A DNA stretch of 64,000 nt from JAVBJN01 sp031546985 (GCA_031546985.1 JAVBJN010000077.1:1-64000), one strand, 5' to 3'. Shown: positions 19,092 through 28,987, numbered from the stretch's first letter. Program-made: numbers and translations. Notes: generated by a model not told the origin, from the sequence alone.

Positions 19092-20195
19092 ATGAAGTAC
19101 TATATCATTGCCGGAGAAGCCAGTGGCGACCTGCATGGTGGCAACCTGATACGGGCCATCCGCGAGCTGGATGCACAAGCAGATATCCGCTGCTGGGGTG
19201 GCGATAAAATGGCCGAAGCCGGAGCCGTAGTAGTCAAGCACATTCGTGAGCTGGCTTTTATGGGCTTTACAGAAGTGGTGGCCAATCTGCGCACCATTAT
19301 GGCCAATTTTACCCTGTGTAAGCAGGATATGGCGGCATTTGAACCCGATGTGCTGATCCTGATCGATTACCCTGGCTTTAACCTTCGCATGGCCGAATGG
19401 GCCAAAGCCCGTGGCATTAAAGTAGTGTACTACATTTCTCCGCAGGTATGGGCCTGGAAAGAAGGCCGGGTAAAGAAAATTAAGGCCAATGTGGATGAGA
19501 TGATCGTGATACTGCCTTTTGAAAAGGACTTTTACAAAAAATGGGATTATGAAGTGGATTATGTGGGCCACCCACTAATGGATGTGGTAAATGCCGAAGT
19601 GGCCAGGCCTATGCCCGCACCCATGTCGGATAAGCCGGTAATCGCTCTTTTGCCGGGTAGCCGACAGCAGGAGGTGGTTAAAAAACTGCCGGTTATGCTA
19701 AGCGTTATGGACCAGTTTCCCGACTACCAGTTTGTAGTAGCCGAAGCGCCAACGCTGGATGCTTCGTTTTACCAGACTTTTTTGAAAAGCTATCCGGGTG
19801 TTATTTCTGTTCGTAACCAGACTTACGATCTGTTGCGCCAGGCCAGGGCAGCTCTGGTAACCAGCGGAACGGCTACATTGGAGACTGCTTTGTTTAAAGT
19901 GCCCCAGGTAGTATGTTATATTGGTAGCCCTGTTTCTTATTGGGTAGCCAAACGGCTGATTAAGGTGAAGTACATTTCGCTGGTCAATCTTATAATGGAT
20001 AAGCCTATTGTAAAAGAACTGATTCAGGCAGATTTAAATAAAAAGCAATTGGTAGCAGAATTGAAACCTTTGCTGGAAGAAGGTGCTGAGCGAAAACATA
20101 TGATGGCAGACTACGATGCCTTGCACCAACTGTTGGATATTGGTAGTGCCAGTAAAAACGCGGCGCGCATTATTGTAGACTTAATGGCGAAATAA
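19092..20195 (+). CDS. lpxB: Lipid-A-disaccharide synthase
   Basis: The 367-residue GT19 enzyme starts with YYIIAGEASGDLHGGNLI, the LpxB signature, followed by ELAFMGFTEV, LILIDYPGFN and YYISPQVWAWKEGR, and later LLPGSRQQEV and TSGTATLETAL for UDP-sugar binding. It joins UDP-2,3-diacylglucosamine and lipid X to give the disaccharide of lipid A, at the inner face of the cytoplasmic membrane. This implies an LPS- or LOS-bearing Gram-negative cell. Its 3' end overlaps the convergent small gene by 15 bp. Confidence 0.96.
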   Translation: MKYYIIAGEASGDLHGGNLIRAIRELDAQADIRCWGGDKMAEAGAVVVKHIRELAFMGFTEVVANLRTIMANFTLCKQDMAAFEPDVLILIDYPGFNLRMAEWAKARGIKVVYYISPQVWAWKEGRVKKIKANVDEMIVILPFEKDFYKKWDYEVDYVGHPLMDVVNAEVARPMPAPMSDKPVIALLPGSRQQEVVKKLPVMLSVMDQFPDYQFVVAEAPTLDASFYQTFLKSYPGVISVRNQTYDLLRQARAALVTSGTATLETALFKVPQVVCYIGSPVSYWVAKRLIKVKYISLVNLIMDKPIVKELIQADLNKKQLVAELKPLLEEGAERKHMMADYDALHQLLDIGSASKNAARIIVDLMAK

Positions 20196-20345
20196 CCGGA
20201 TCAGCATAATGATGATGGCAATGAGGAACATGAGGATAGAAATCCTGTTCATGCCATGCATGAATGATATGTTGATGTTTTTCGGCTCATTAGGGTCGCG
20301 TTTGCGGAGGTACAGATAAGTACTTATTTGTTTCCAGATGCCCAT
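20181..20345 (-). CDS. Small conserved membrane protein (possibly DUF6728)
   Basis: The 54-residue protein starts MGIWKQISTYLYLRKRDPNE, then NINISFMHGMNRISILMFL and a C-terminal membrane helix. The pattern of a short amphipathic start, a KRDP segment and one tail helix matches a small family I recall from many Bacteroidota (possibly DUF6728) of unknown function. The ATG at 20345 is chosen because it begins the conserved part; a longer frame to 20393 has no supporting similarity. It overlaps the 3' end of lpxB. Confidence 0.6.
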   Translation of the reverse strand: MGIWKQISTYLYLRKRDPNEPKNINISFMHGMNRISILMFLIAIIIMLIRLFRH

Positions 20346-20507
20346 ACTGTAAGTTACGAAATTCGAAACTGTCCCGAAAGGACCTGTTTGCAAGGCTTGA
20401 AATTATGACCGGAAGAAGTTTTGAAATATTTCTGCCTTACTATTTGGAAAAACGGAAATTGCCATTAATTTTGCACCACCATTCCGATAGCGGATTGGTT
20501 GAGACGC

Positions 20508-22168
<1,661 letters not shown>

Positions 22169-22172
<4 letters not shown>

Positions 22173-22429
22173 GCTGCTTTCTTTTGTGAGTTTGTATTGA
22201 GGGCTATTGCCGTTGCTTTTTTTGCAGTTTTTCTATTGGCAGTTTCTTTGGAATGTATCGCTACCACTGCCCTTGAGAAAATTTTAGCGACCTCTATTAT
22301 TGAAGCCAATTCATCATCGCTATATGTTGCAAAGCAGGGCAGGCTTTTTAGTTCTGCTACCGAAACATCATCCTTTCGTTTTGTTGACGTTTGGAGCGTA
22401 TTGCTGAGAACTACGTTTTCTGACTTCAT
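22169..22429 (-). CDS. Hypothetical protein upstream of the recombinase
   Basis: The 86-residue protein is rich in Lys, Ala and Ser. Its middle (VSVAELKSLPCFATYSDDELASIIEVAKIFSRAV) is helical, and its C-terminus is basic. The ATG at 22429 is preferred over 22477 because it begins the less biased sequence. Its stop overlaps the recombinase ATG (ATGA), so the two are translated together. Small basic proteins in this position can be recombination directionality factors, but no motif proves that here. Confidence 0.55.
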
Positions 22430-22473
22430 AGGTGTATTGTTTGAGATAATTTTTTTACAATGGCAGAAGAAAA

Positions 22474-22668
22474 TCATTCGTCAAAGGCTTCTAACTTTTT
22501 GATTAATTCTTCTTCGGCCTTATCGTTTTTGTAATACCATACCGTAATAGAGATACAGTCATGTCCTACGACATGTCCTATGCCATTTTGTAAGTCTCCT
22601 TCCTGTAGAATTGCAGAAAAAGCGATAATGTTTTGTAGGCGTACATAGAACTCTTTTGAATCTTTCAT
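22474..22668 (-). CDS. Hypothetical small protein
   Basis: A 64-residue protein of unknown function with mixed helix and strand (VRLQNIIAFSAILQEGDLQNG ... ISITVWYYKNDKAEEELIKKLEAF). The acidic helical C-terminus could be a protein interface. It is the first gene of a likely three-gene leftward operon ending with the recombinase. The leader to its right (22669-22884) is AT-rich and holds nothing else that I recognise. Confidence 0.5.
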   Translation of the reverse strand: MKDSKEFYVRLQNIIAFSAILQEGDLQNGIGHVVGHDCISITVWYYKNDKAEEELIKKLEAFDE

Positions 22669-22884
22669 CTTCTTTGTTTTTAGATTGCCAGGTAATTGTG
22701 AAGAACTTTTTATGTCTTTTTAGTTCCTTAAAACAAAGTTAATACATTGATTATCAATAGTTTAAAATAATTTTTAGCCACTTTAAAACAAATGATAACA
22801 AAAAATTTCAGGTTTTGTATAGGTGCCAAGATGTTACAGGAAGGCAGTGTTAATTATAAAGCTGGTCACTAAACCGTAATAGAA

Positions 22885-23121
22885 TTATGGGTTTGGTATT
22901 ACCCTGGTAGGTATTAGCTGCTCGATTTGTTTTACGGCACTGCGCTGATACCGTTTGTTCAGGTTGACGCTCAGGCTTAGTGATAGAAACTGTTCATCAT
23001 CGGTAACACTATCCAATGAATAATTGATTTCATGGTCGATGACAAGCAGCAATGCCTTCATCACTGATTGTTGCGGGATACTAAAATGATAAGTGCGGAA
23101 GGGAATTAATGTTGCCTTCAT
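22885..23121 (-). CDS. Hypothetical small protein
   Basis: A 78-residue protein (MKATLIPFRTYHFSIPQQSV...), probably mixed alpha/beta, with a strand-rich LSLSLSVNLNKRYQRSAVKQ segment. The function is unknown. The ATG at 23121 is preferred to 23187 because the upstream part is compositionally different. About 90 bp upstream is the first array of phased decamer repeats. The stretch 23122-23453 has no gene and contains only that array and AT-rich sequence. Confidence 0.45.
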   Translation of the reverse strand: MKATLIPFRTYHFSIPQQSVMKALLLVIDHEINYSLDSVTDDEQFLSLSLSVNLNKRYQRSAVKQIEQLIPTRVIPNP

Positions 23122-23212
23122 AAATATTGCCGGAATTGGAAGTGAATAATGCCGAAAGAGTGTATTACTCCTTTCGGTTAAAGGCAATATTGAAGCAAAT
23201 GCGTAGTGGCTT

Positions 23213-23252
23213 GTAAGAAGTTGTTAGTTGTTGTCAGCGGTTGTTATCCGTT
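23213..23252 (-). repeat. Left array of phased 10-bp repeats (4 units)
   Basis: On the minus strand four consecutive 10-mers fit AACNNNNNAC: aacggataac, aaccgctgac, aacaactaac, aacttcttac. They are exactly in register (one helical turn each). Three are identical or near-identical to units of the inverted array at 25401-25460. They look like a tandem binding site for one protein. Confidence 0.75.
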
Positions 23253-23453
23253 GTCATTATATTTTGTAATGCAAGCCGGAAATTCCCGGATAAACCCGTA
23301 ATAAACCTGTGGTAAAGGCGTAAAAAAAATGCACCATTACGGTGCATTTAAGTATGACAAATGGGGACTGACAAATTTACTGTGTCATCCATTACACGGA
23401 AATGATACATGAAATGTATTACAGAAATATTTTTGATAAAATTCCTGTTGTCT

Positions 23454-23657
23454 ATGTTTGAAATAAGGTCATACACCAGAAAAGAACTGGCTATGCTATA
23501 CTTCCCAAAATGCCTTCCTACTGCTGCTTACATGAATTTCAGACGTTGGTTGCTGGAACAGAAAAATGCAGATGAATTACTGGCAAAAATCCACCGCAAG
23601 AAAATACTGTCTAAATCCGAAGTAAAAGAGATCGTTGATATTTTGGGTGAACCTTAA
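23454..23657 (+). CDS. DUF4248-like small protein
   Basis: The 67-residue protein starts MFEIRSYTRKELAMLYFPKC and continues AAYMNFRRWL, matching my recollection of the DUF4248 family: an IRSY-R-ELA-LYFP start, then a helix with W. Such proteins are common on Bacteroidota mobile elements and phages. The fold suggests a small winged-helix or HTH-like DNA-binding protein, but function is not established. The ATG at 23454 is chosen because it starts the conserved motif. It is the only rightward gene in the left accessory zone and is convergent with the HExxH gene, 7 bp apart. Confidence 0.6.
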   Translation: MFEIRSYTRKELAMLYFPKCLPTAAYMNFRRWLLEQKNADELLAKIHRKKILSKSEVKEIVDILGEP

Positions 23658-23664
23658 TAACTCA

Positions 23665-25050
23665 TCATGATTGTTCGCCTTTTCTTTTCTCTAACTCTTC
23701 AAGATAGAGTTTATACAATCCGACTTCATTTAGTGCCAGATGAAACACAAGCCTTATTGGCGGCGGCAAAAAATTGTCGGGATTGTCACATTCGGTTTCC
23801 CTATCAGGGAAAATATACTTTCCTTTCAGATAAGCTGGTCGTTTGGCGAACATCTCCTTTTTAATGCTTTCAAATATTTCATAAGTGGCCAGAATCAGCA
23901 TGGTTGATTCTCCAAAAGTTGTTAGCTTATCGACATACCAGAAAACGTGATCTTTTAAAATTACAGGGGGCGTAAACTGGTTTATAATTCTTGATAAAGC
24001 CAGTAAAAACTTTTGCTTGTCCTGCGGGGTATTAACTTCTGTTATAAAAAAGGGACGAATAAAATAAAAGAAGTCTTGTTCTTTTAATTTCTGTGCGGTA
24101 TAAAATTTATCATAGTAGTATTTCAGTGCCTGCGAAATATGTACCCTTCCGTGTCCCTCACATTCAGTAGCAAATTTCTTCACCTCATTTAATACCGTTT
24201 CATATTCCGGCGTTTCAATAAAGTTCTGGAGTAAGTATGCTTCAGGGTCACTTTGAAAATCGTCATATCCACCTGCTTTAAGTTTTTCGAGGATTCCGAT
24301 CAATTTTACCGGCGGGTTTTTAGTGTTCAATGCAAAGTAGGCAATCAGTATTTTCTCAAAGGCAGATGGTAGGCGAATTTCATAGAAAGACAACAGCGCA
24401 TCAAAAAAACCATAAGGATAAAAAGGTCTTTGGCTTAAAAAACTTGCATCAATGTCGTATAGGTCATTTTCATACAAATATTCATCTATTGCAGAACTTA
24501 AAAATTCGTCCATTGCACCGTAAGTAAGGATAAAAGAATCCCTGCCAAGAATCCCGGTGATATTTATCTGAATTAATTTTCTGCCGCCATTTATCCGCTC
24601 ATCACCTAAAGGGAAATCCATCGGCTTTAGTACTTCCTGAATGGATACTATCTCAAACTTACCGGTGGCGGAATTAGCTGTTTCCGTAACTAAATTGTAA
24701 TCAATATCATCTTCATTGATTGTCTGAGTAACTTTTTTCCAGTATTCAATTAATGGCTGGCAATTAGCAAGGTTATTACTGTTGATAGGAAAAGCATCTA
24801 TTCCTGCCGCCACTCCAAGATTAATAAGTATGCGATACCGATCACAAAAGTTTAGCGTAAACTGCCTGATTCCTGGAAAGGTTGCAATATTGGTTAGGTA
24901 ATGATAATACTCGTGTATAAATATGGCTTGTTGCTGGCCTATCTCCGTATCTGTAATGAAGGTTATCAGATTGTCTATATCAAACCCGTCCAGGCATATA
25001 TAAAATCTATCGGGGTAATATTTAATCTTAGTCAAATCGATGTCTGGCAT
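23665..25050 (-). CDS. Unknown protein with a HExxH metalloprotease-type motif
   Basis: The 461-residue protein has no family that I recognise. The clear feature is HEYYHYLTN at about residue 46-54, inside a helix (QQAIFIHEYYHYLTNIAT), the zinc-binding HExxH of gluzincin/metzincin peptidases. A third ligand is not obvious; candidates are Glu or His further on. There is no signal peptide, so it should act in the cytoplasm. Lower GC than the neighbouring virion genes, its own promoter region and the reversed orientation mark it as an accessory (moron-type) gene. It might be a toxin-like or defence protease; that is inference. Confidence 0.6.
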   Translation of the reverse strand: MPDIDLTKIKYYPDRFYICLDGFDIDNLITFITDTEIGQQQAIFIHEYYHYLTNIATFPGIRQFTLNFCDRYRILINLGVAAGIDAFPINSNNLANCQPLIEYWKKVTQTINEDDIDYNLVTETANSATGKFEIVSIQEVLKPMDFPLGDERINGGRKLIQINITGILGRDSFILTYGAMDEFLSSAIDEYLYENDLYDIDASFLSQRPFYPYGFFDALLSFYEIRLPSAFEKILIAYFALNTKNPPVKLIGILEKLKAGGYDDFQSDPEAYLLQNFIETPEYETVLNEVKKFATECEGHGRVHISQALKYYYDKFYTAQKLKEQDFFYFIRPFFITEVNTPQDKQKFLLALSRIINQFTPPVILKDHVFWYVDKLTTFGESTMLILATYEIFESIKKEMFAKRPAYLKGKYIFPDRETECDNPDNFLPPPIRLVFHLALNEVGLYKLYLEELEKRKGEQS

Positions 25051-25108
25051 AGCTATATTTCGGGGTTTAATGATGGTAAGTGATAAATGTATCGAACATT
25101 ATTTGAAT

Positions 25109-25122
25109 ACACTCGTGAGTGT
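25109..25122. promoter_or_regulatory. Palindrome upstream of the HExxH gene
   Basis: ACACTC-GT-GAGTGT is a perfect inverted repeat 58 bp before the ATG at 25050, beside a T7 run on the plus strand. It could be an operator for the leftward gene. Confidence 0.45.
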
Positions 25123-25155
25123 TCGTTTTTTTAAAATTCTTTAGCGCCCGAATCC

Positions 25156-25374
25156 TTGTAGCATTTGTAGCAAAATGTTGCAAAACCAACTATAACCCTT
25201 TACTGCATTGTCTTTCGCCGGTTTTTGCTCTTGCTACAATCCTGAATTCATGTAACCATTTGTAGCAACCAAAACGAAAGTCTTGCTACAACTTGCTACA
25301 ATTTGCTACAAGTTTTACAACCGCAAAAACCTATTGAAAGGCTTGTCCTTATTGGCCTGGAATGGTTGCTACAA
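25156..25374. repeat. Cluster of TTGCTACAA repeats
   Basis: Seven exact copies of TTGCTACAA occur: direct at 25231, 25283, 25293, 25303 and 25366, and inverted at 25165 and 25260. A partial copy is at 25156. Three are spaced exactly 10 bp. The region 25051-25542 has no gene; it holds this cluster, the array at 25401-25460 and the palindrome at 25109. The layout resembles iterons of an origin or a multi-site operator. Confidence 0.8.
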
Positions 25375-25400
25375 ATTGCTCGGCGCAAAAACTGTAAAAA

Positions 25401-25460
25401 AACAACTAACAACCACTTACAACAAATTACAACGCATAACAGCCGCTGACAACTACTGAC
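25401..25460 (+). repeat. Right array of phased 10-bp repeats (6 units)
   Basis: Six contiguous 10-mers fit A(A/G)CNNNNNAC: aacaactaac, aaccacttac, aacaaattac, aacgcataac, agccgctgac, aactactgac. It is inverted relative to the array at 23213-23252 and shares units with it. A possible -7 box TAATCTTTG starts at 25481, so the array lies just upstream of the likely promoter of the long rightward operon. Confidence 0.8.
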
Positions 25461-25542
25461 AGCAGCCCTTTTGCACAACGTAATCTTTGCTCACACAAAC
25501 GGTATAAAACCGGAATACAAACAAAAAGCAAAGGTTACACGC

Positions 25543-25785
25543 ATGGATTTTCAACCACATGATTCCGGGAACAACTTTCCCTTTTCCAAAGGAACAACAT
25601 TATGGACGGTAGCGTTCAGTACTGTTGGAGGCGTTTATAAAGCCCAGGCATCGCCACGCCTGCTATTGGACGCATTGACTTTTGACGGAAGTGTTGCTGT
25701 AATGTCTTATGCTTTTCTGAGTGCGGTCGTTGGCTATTGCACCAAGAAAGGACTTGATTATTTATTCAAAAAATTCAAGAAGTAG
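25543..25785 (+). CDS. Small membrane protein, first gene of the virion-like operon
   Basis: The 80-residue protein has two hydrophobic stretches (about 20-36 and 47-66, AVMSYAFLSAVVGYC) and a basic C-terminus (LFKKFKK). The function is unknown; a holin or virion membrane protein are both possible. The ATG at 25543 is chosen over an upstream frame start because the latter would run into the repeat region. It is 3 bp from the next gene, so it belongs to the same operon. Confidence 0.55.
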   Translation: MDFQPHDSGNNFPFSKGTTLWTVAFSTVGGVYKAQASPRLLLDALTFDGSVAVMSYAFLSAVVGYCTKKGLDYLFKKFKK

Positions 25786-25788
25786 GCT

Positions 25789-26289
25789 ATGAACACATTG
25801 GTGAAAGTCGGCATAGGCGTAGGTGCGTTCTTTATCGTGAACCGCATGTTGCAGCTCAACAAGCTGGCAGCAAACGTAACTGTGTCGCTTGCCAAAATAC
25901 GTGTTCATAAAGTAAATCTTAGTGGCATTGAAATAGCGGCAACTGCTAAGATCAATAACCCTTCCAATGTATCTGTCACTATCATTAACCCGGTGGTAAG
26001 GCTTTGGAACAACAAGGGTGCTTTGATTGCGGAAAGCCCGGCCACCGGCCAGAGTTTTCCTATAGCAGCAAACAGGCAAAGCGAAGTTGGCGAAATCAGT
26101 CTGCCCTTATCCTGGACAACCATACTGCCGCTACTCGGCATCAAAGACATTGCCAGTATCATCGCCCTGTTCGGAAAGGACGGCACCAAAGGATTGTTGA
26201 AATCTTTTAGCAGCCCGATTGCTATGACTGTGATTATGCAGGTCGAAGGGATGACTATTGAAACACCTAAAACCATAATCAACAAGTGA
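25789..26289 (+). CDS. LEA type 2-like (WHy-domain) protein with N-terminal membrane anchor
   Basis: The 166-residue protein has an N-terminal hydrophobic anchor (VKVGIGVGAFFIVNRML), then a beta-sandwich resembling LEA14/WHy: IEIAATAKINNPSNVSVTI and VRLWNNKGALIAESP. WHy domains are small immunoglobulin-like folds found in plant stress proteins and in bacterial envelope proteins. Here it is the first of many single-anchor proteins in the cluster, fitting a virion membrane protein. Its stop overlaps the next ATG by 4 bp. Confidence 0.65.
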   Translation: MNTLVKVGIGVGAFFIVNRMLQLNKLAANVTVSLAKIRVHKVNLSGIEIAATAKINNPSNVSVTIINPVVRLWNNKGALIAESPATGQSFPIAANRQSEVGEISLPLSWTTILPLLGIKDIASIIALFGKDGTKGLLKSFSSPIAMTVIMQVEGMTIETPKTIINK

Positions 26290-28193
26290 TGAAGATTTTT
26301 AACCGGGATTACCAGCCAGATTACGAGATCAGCAGCGGACAACGGGTGATCCGTAGCGATGGGGCAAAGTATGACTTCCTTTTTCCAAAGGCAGAAGTAA
26401 AGGACACTATTGTTATGGATAATGGTGAGGTGAGGGACACGCTTAGGGTGATCGAATCAGTTGTTTGGGAATCTATCAAAGATACCAAAAAGGTAGCGGA
26501 ACTGCTCAAGCAAAGCAGCCTTGAAGAAACCTTGCGGGCTATATGGGAGTTCCTGTATTACAATATCCAATACAAGCTGGATAAGCCTGGACTGGAGGAA
26601 CTGCGCAAGCCGTCAAGAGCCTGGCATGACCGGATCACCGGAATTGACTGCGACTGCTTTTCCATCTTCTGTTCTTCTATCCTCTGCAACCTGGGCATAC
26701 CGCATCATTTCCGTGTGACAAGGTATTCGCAGGATCACTGGCAGCATATCTACGTGATCGTCCCCAAAGCAAATGGCACAGGACACTATACGGTTGATGC
26801 TGTCCTGGGACAGTTCAATTATGAAAAGCCTTACACTCAAAAAATGGATTTTACCATGAGTTTAAATGGAATAAAGATCGCCGTACTATCCGGCACAGAT
26901 GATATTTCACCAGCCGTTAATGATACCGGCAGAATAGTAATGAACTCTATGCAGCTTGCGGCTGCCAACAATGTTGCGCTACATGCAGCAATATTCGGAG
27001 TGGACTTACAGGGGTTGGGTATTTTGGCTGGTGAAGAATACTTGCTCGGTGCGGTAAAAGACCCCGAAATAGAAAAGGGGCTGTACCGCTACCTGGTAGC
27101 TACAAGGCAGGCTATTGCCGAAAATCCTGTTACATCTTACATCGCAGGATATAACCATCAGGAAATACTGAAAATGCTGGATTATGCTATTCAGTATTGG
27201 TTTACTGATAAGCGTGACATTGCCCTCGGTCAGCTCATCGCCAACGAAGCCATGTTAGACCGGCTCAATGGATTTGGCAGTCTGGATGGCATCCTGAGTG
27301 ACGACGAGCTGTATGGTGACGATGATATTCTCACAGGTGATGATGATGATCTACAGTTGGGTAAAGCCAAAAAGAACAAGCCGAAGAAAAAGAAGAAGGG
27401 CTTTTTCAAGAAGATCGGCGGGGCTATCAAGAAAGTAGGTAAAACCCTGATGCGGTTTAACCCCGCCACTATCGCTGCGCGTAACGGCTTCCTGCTGGCT
27501 TTGAAAATGAACATCGGCAAGATGTCCACCCGATTGAAATGGGCGTATGCTACGCCACAGCAGGCAGCAGCAAAAAATATCAGTGCAACAACTGTAGCCA
27601 AAGCAAAGAAAGCAATCGAAAAGGTTGAAAAATTATTCGAGAAGATCGGCGGCAAAAAGAACAATCTTAAAAAAGCCATCCTGAGCGGCAAGAAGGGTAA
27701 GCTGGACGGATTGGGTGATCTGGGTATCATTCCGGTAGCTGCCGCCGTTGCTGCCGCCACACCGGTTATTACTGCTGTAATCAAAATCCTCAAAGATTCC
27801 GGCCTTGCAAAAAAGGATGAGAACATAGATATATCGTCCACCGAAGGCGAAGCAGTGGAAGACGATGGTGTAACTTTTGATGACAGTGACCCAGGAACAT
27901 TCTCCGATGCAGAACCTGAACTGACCATTACTGATGCGGGCGAAAGCACCGGCGGTGATGAAAGTATGGAAGGGCTGGGCAATATCGCCACCGGTGCCAT
28001 CAAATTTGCGCAGAACAATCCGCTACTCGGACTGGCCATTGGCGGAGCCGTAGCGTTTGGTATCTATAAACTACTTGATAAGGAAAAAGAACCGGAGCCT
28101 CCCCCGCCTCCCAAACCACCGCCGGAACTATCGGGGCCACCGGGACAAGGCAGGCACCCGCCGGGTGAAATACCGGTGTTCAAACTCCAGTAA
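26286..28193 (+). CDS. Transglutaminase-like virion-type protein
   Basis: The 635-residue protein has an N-terminal transglutaminase-like cysteine domain (about 75-185): TGIDCDCFSIFCSSIL (Cys122/124), His in HWQHIYVIV (about 154) and Asp in YTVDAVL (about 170) give the Cys-His-Asp set. A helical middle and a Lys-rich amphipathic block (about 360-410, KKGFFKKIGGAIKKVGKTLM) follow. An Ala/Val-rich hydrophobic segment is near 480. Near the C-terminus come a membrane-like helix (LGLAIGGAVAFGIYKLL) and a proline-rich tail. Such a domain can be a peptidase, crosslinker or amidase. In a virion it could attach to or breach the membrane; this is inference. Confidence 0.65.
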   Translation: MMKIFNRDYQPDYEISSGQRVIRSDGAKYDFLFPKAEVKDTIVMDNGEVRDTLRVIESVVWESIKDTKKVAELLKQSSLEETLRAIWEFLYYNIQYKLDKPGLEELRKPSRAWHDRITGIDCDCFSIFCSSILCNLGIPHHFRVTRYSQDHWQHIYVIVPKANGTGHYTVDAVLGQFNYEKPYTQKMDFTMSLNGIKIAVLSGTDDISPAVNDTGRIVMNSMQLAAANNVALHAAIFGVDLQGLGILAGEEYLLGAVKDPEIEKGLYRYLVATRQAIAENPVTSYIAGYNHQEILKMLDYAIQYWFTDKRDIALGQLIANEAMLDRLNGFGSLDGILSDDELYGDDDILTGDDDDLQLGKAKKNKPKKKKKGFFKKIGGAIKKVGKTLMRFNPATIAARNGFLLALKMNIGKMSTRLKWAYATPQQAAAKNISATTVAKAKKAIEKVEKLFEKIGGKKNNLKKAILSGKKGKLDGLGDLGIIPVAAAVAAATPVITAVIKILKDSGLAKKDENIDISSTEGEAVEDDGVTFDDSDPGTFSDAEPELTITDAGESTGGDESMEGLGNIATGAIKFAQNNPLLGLAIGGAVAFGIYKLLDKEKEPEPPPPPKPPPELSGPPGQGRHPPGEIPVFKLQ

Positions 28194-28224
28194 CCATTTT
28201 TAATAACAATCTAAATTCAATACA

Positions 28225-28875
28225 ATGGCAAGTGCAAAAGCAATATCAGCAAAGGCCGCAGGGACGAAAAGTATCGGTGCAAAGGATTTACTCAAACAGA
28301 TACAGCCCATGATCGAAAACGTAGCCGGGTTTGTAGTCGGCAACCTTGCTGTGAATATGGCCAATAAAGTCCTGAAGGTTGACCCTACTAACACATCTGA
28401 AAAGGGCATCAAGAGAATACTGCCACCACTGGCTGTATCGGCGGGGGCTATGTTCGGTGCAACAAAAGTGCAGCAGCCGATGCTAAAAAATATCCTTCAA
28501 GGTGCGGCAATAGCCGGTGCCTACAAAACCGCCAAAGCCCTGATGCCTACCGCTACTTTCCTTGCAGGTGATGGTCTGGGACTGACACCGGTAGCAGCAG
28601 TAGCCAGTAACGACCGCTGGTTGTATCACGAGCGTACACCAATCTCAGGTATGGGCTTTCCCGACCTCGGTGCCATACAGCCACCTGAAGGCAATTCCGG
28701 ATATTATCTTGACGCACCTGCTTACATGGGTGAGCCGGAACAGGAAATGATCCTGCAGCAATCCGGCTATTTCAGGGGTGCGGCTGAAGAGCAGTTCTAC
28801 GGCGGTGGCGAAGATGACCTGAACGGCAACAGCGATGAGCAGATCTACGGCAGTGATGATATAGAAATCCTCTAA
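28225..28875 (+). CDS. Hypothetical virion-associated membrane protein
   Basis: The 216-residue protein has an Ala/Lys-rich N-terminus and a hydrophobic helical half (VAGFVVGNLAVNMANKVL; LPPLAVSAGAMFGA; ILQGAAIAGAYKTAKAL, residues about 35-115). It ends in an acidic, Gly-rich tail (GGGEDDLNGNSDEQIYGSDD). No family is recognised. Position, directly before the candidate major capsid gene, suggests a scaffold-like or membrane-lining protein. A strong hairpin separates the two genes. Confidence 0.5.
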   Translation: MASAKAISAKAAGTKSIGAKDLLKQIQPMIENVAGFVVGNLAVNMANKVLKVDPTNTSEKGIKRILPPLAVSAGAMFGATKVQQPMLKNILQGAAIAGAYKTAKALMPTATFLAGDGLGLTPVAAVASNDRWLYHERTPISGMGFPDLGAIQPPEGNSGYYLDAPAYMGEPEQEMILQQSGYFRGAAEEQFYGGGEDDLNGNSDEQIYGSDDIEIL

Positions 28876-28930
28876 GTCTTCCTTCCCTTCGATCCCTTAC
28901 AGATCAATCCAACACAATTATTTCTTCATC

Positions 28931-28971
28931 CAAGCCTGCTCCTGTTTCCACAGGGGAAAGGGGCAGGCTTG
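28931..28971 (+). terminator. Hairpin before the candidate capsid gene
   Basis: A 9-bp perfect stem (28931-28939 with 28963-28971) contains an inner stem (28941-28945 with 28950-28954). No T tract follows, so it may protect the 5' end of the downstream transcript or be a partial terminator. Confidence 0.6.
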
Positions 28972-28987
28972 CTCAAAAAAATGCAAC

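Noticed and set aside
23653..23870. A 65-codon rightward frame overlapping the end of the HExxH gene
   Set aside because: It lies antisense to the C-terminal coding region and has no promoter, start signal or similarity.
25156..25460. CRISPR array
   Set aside because: The repeats are 9-10 bp with no spacers of constant length, so the layout is that of binding-site arrays and not of a CRISPR locus.
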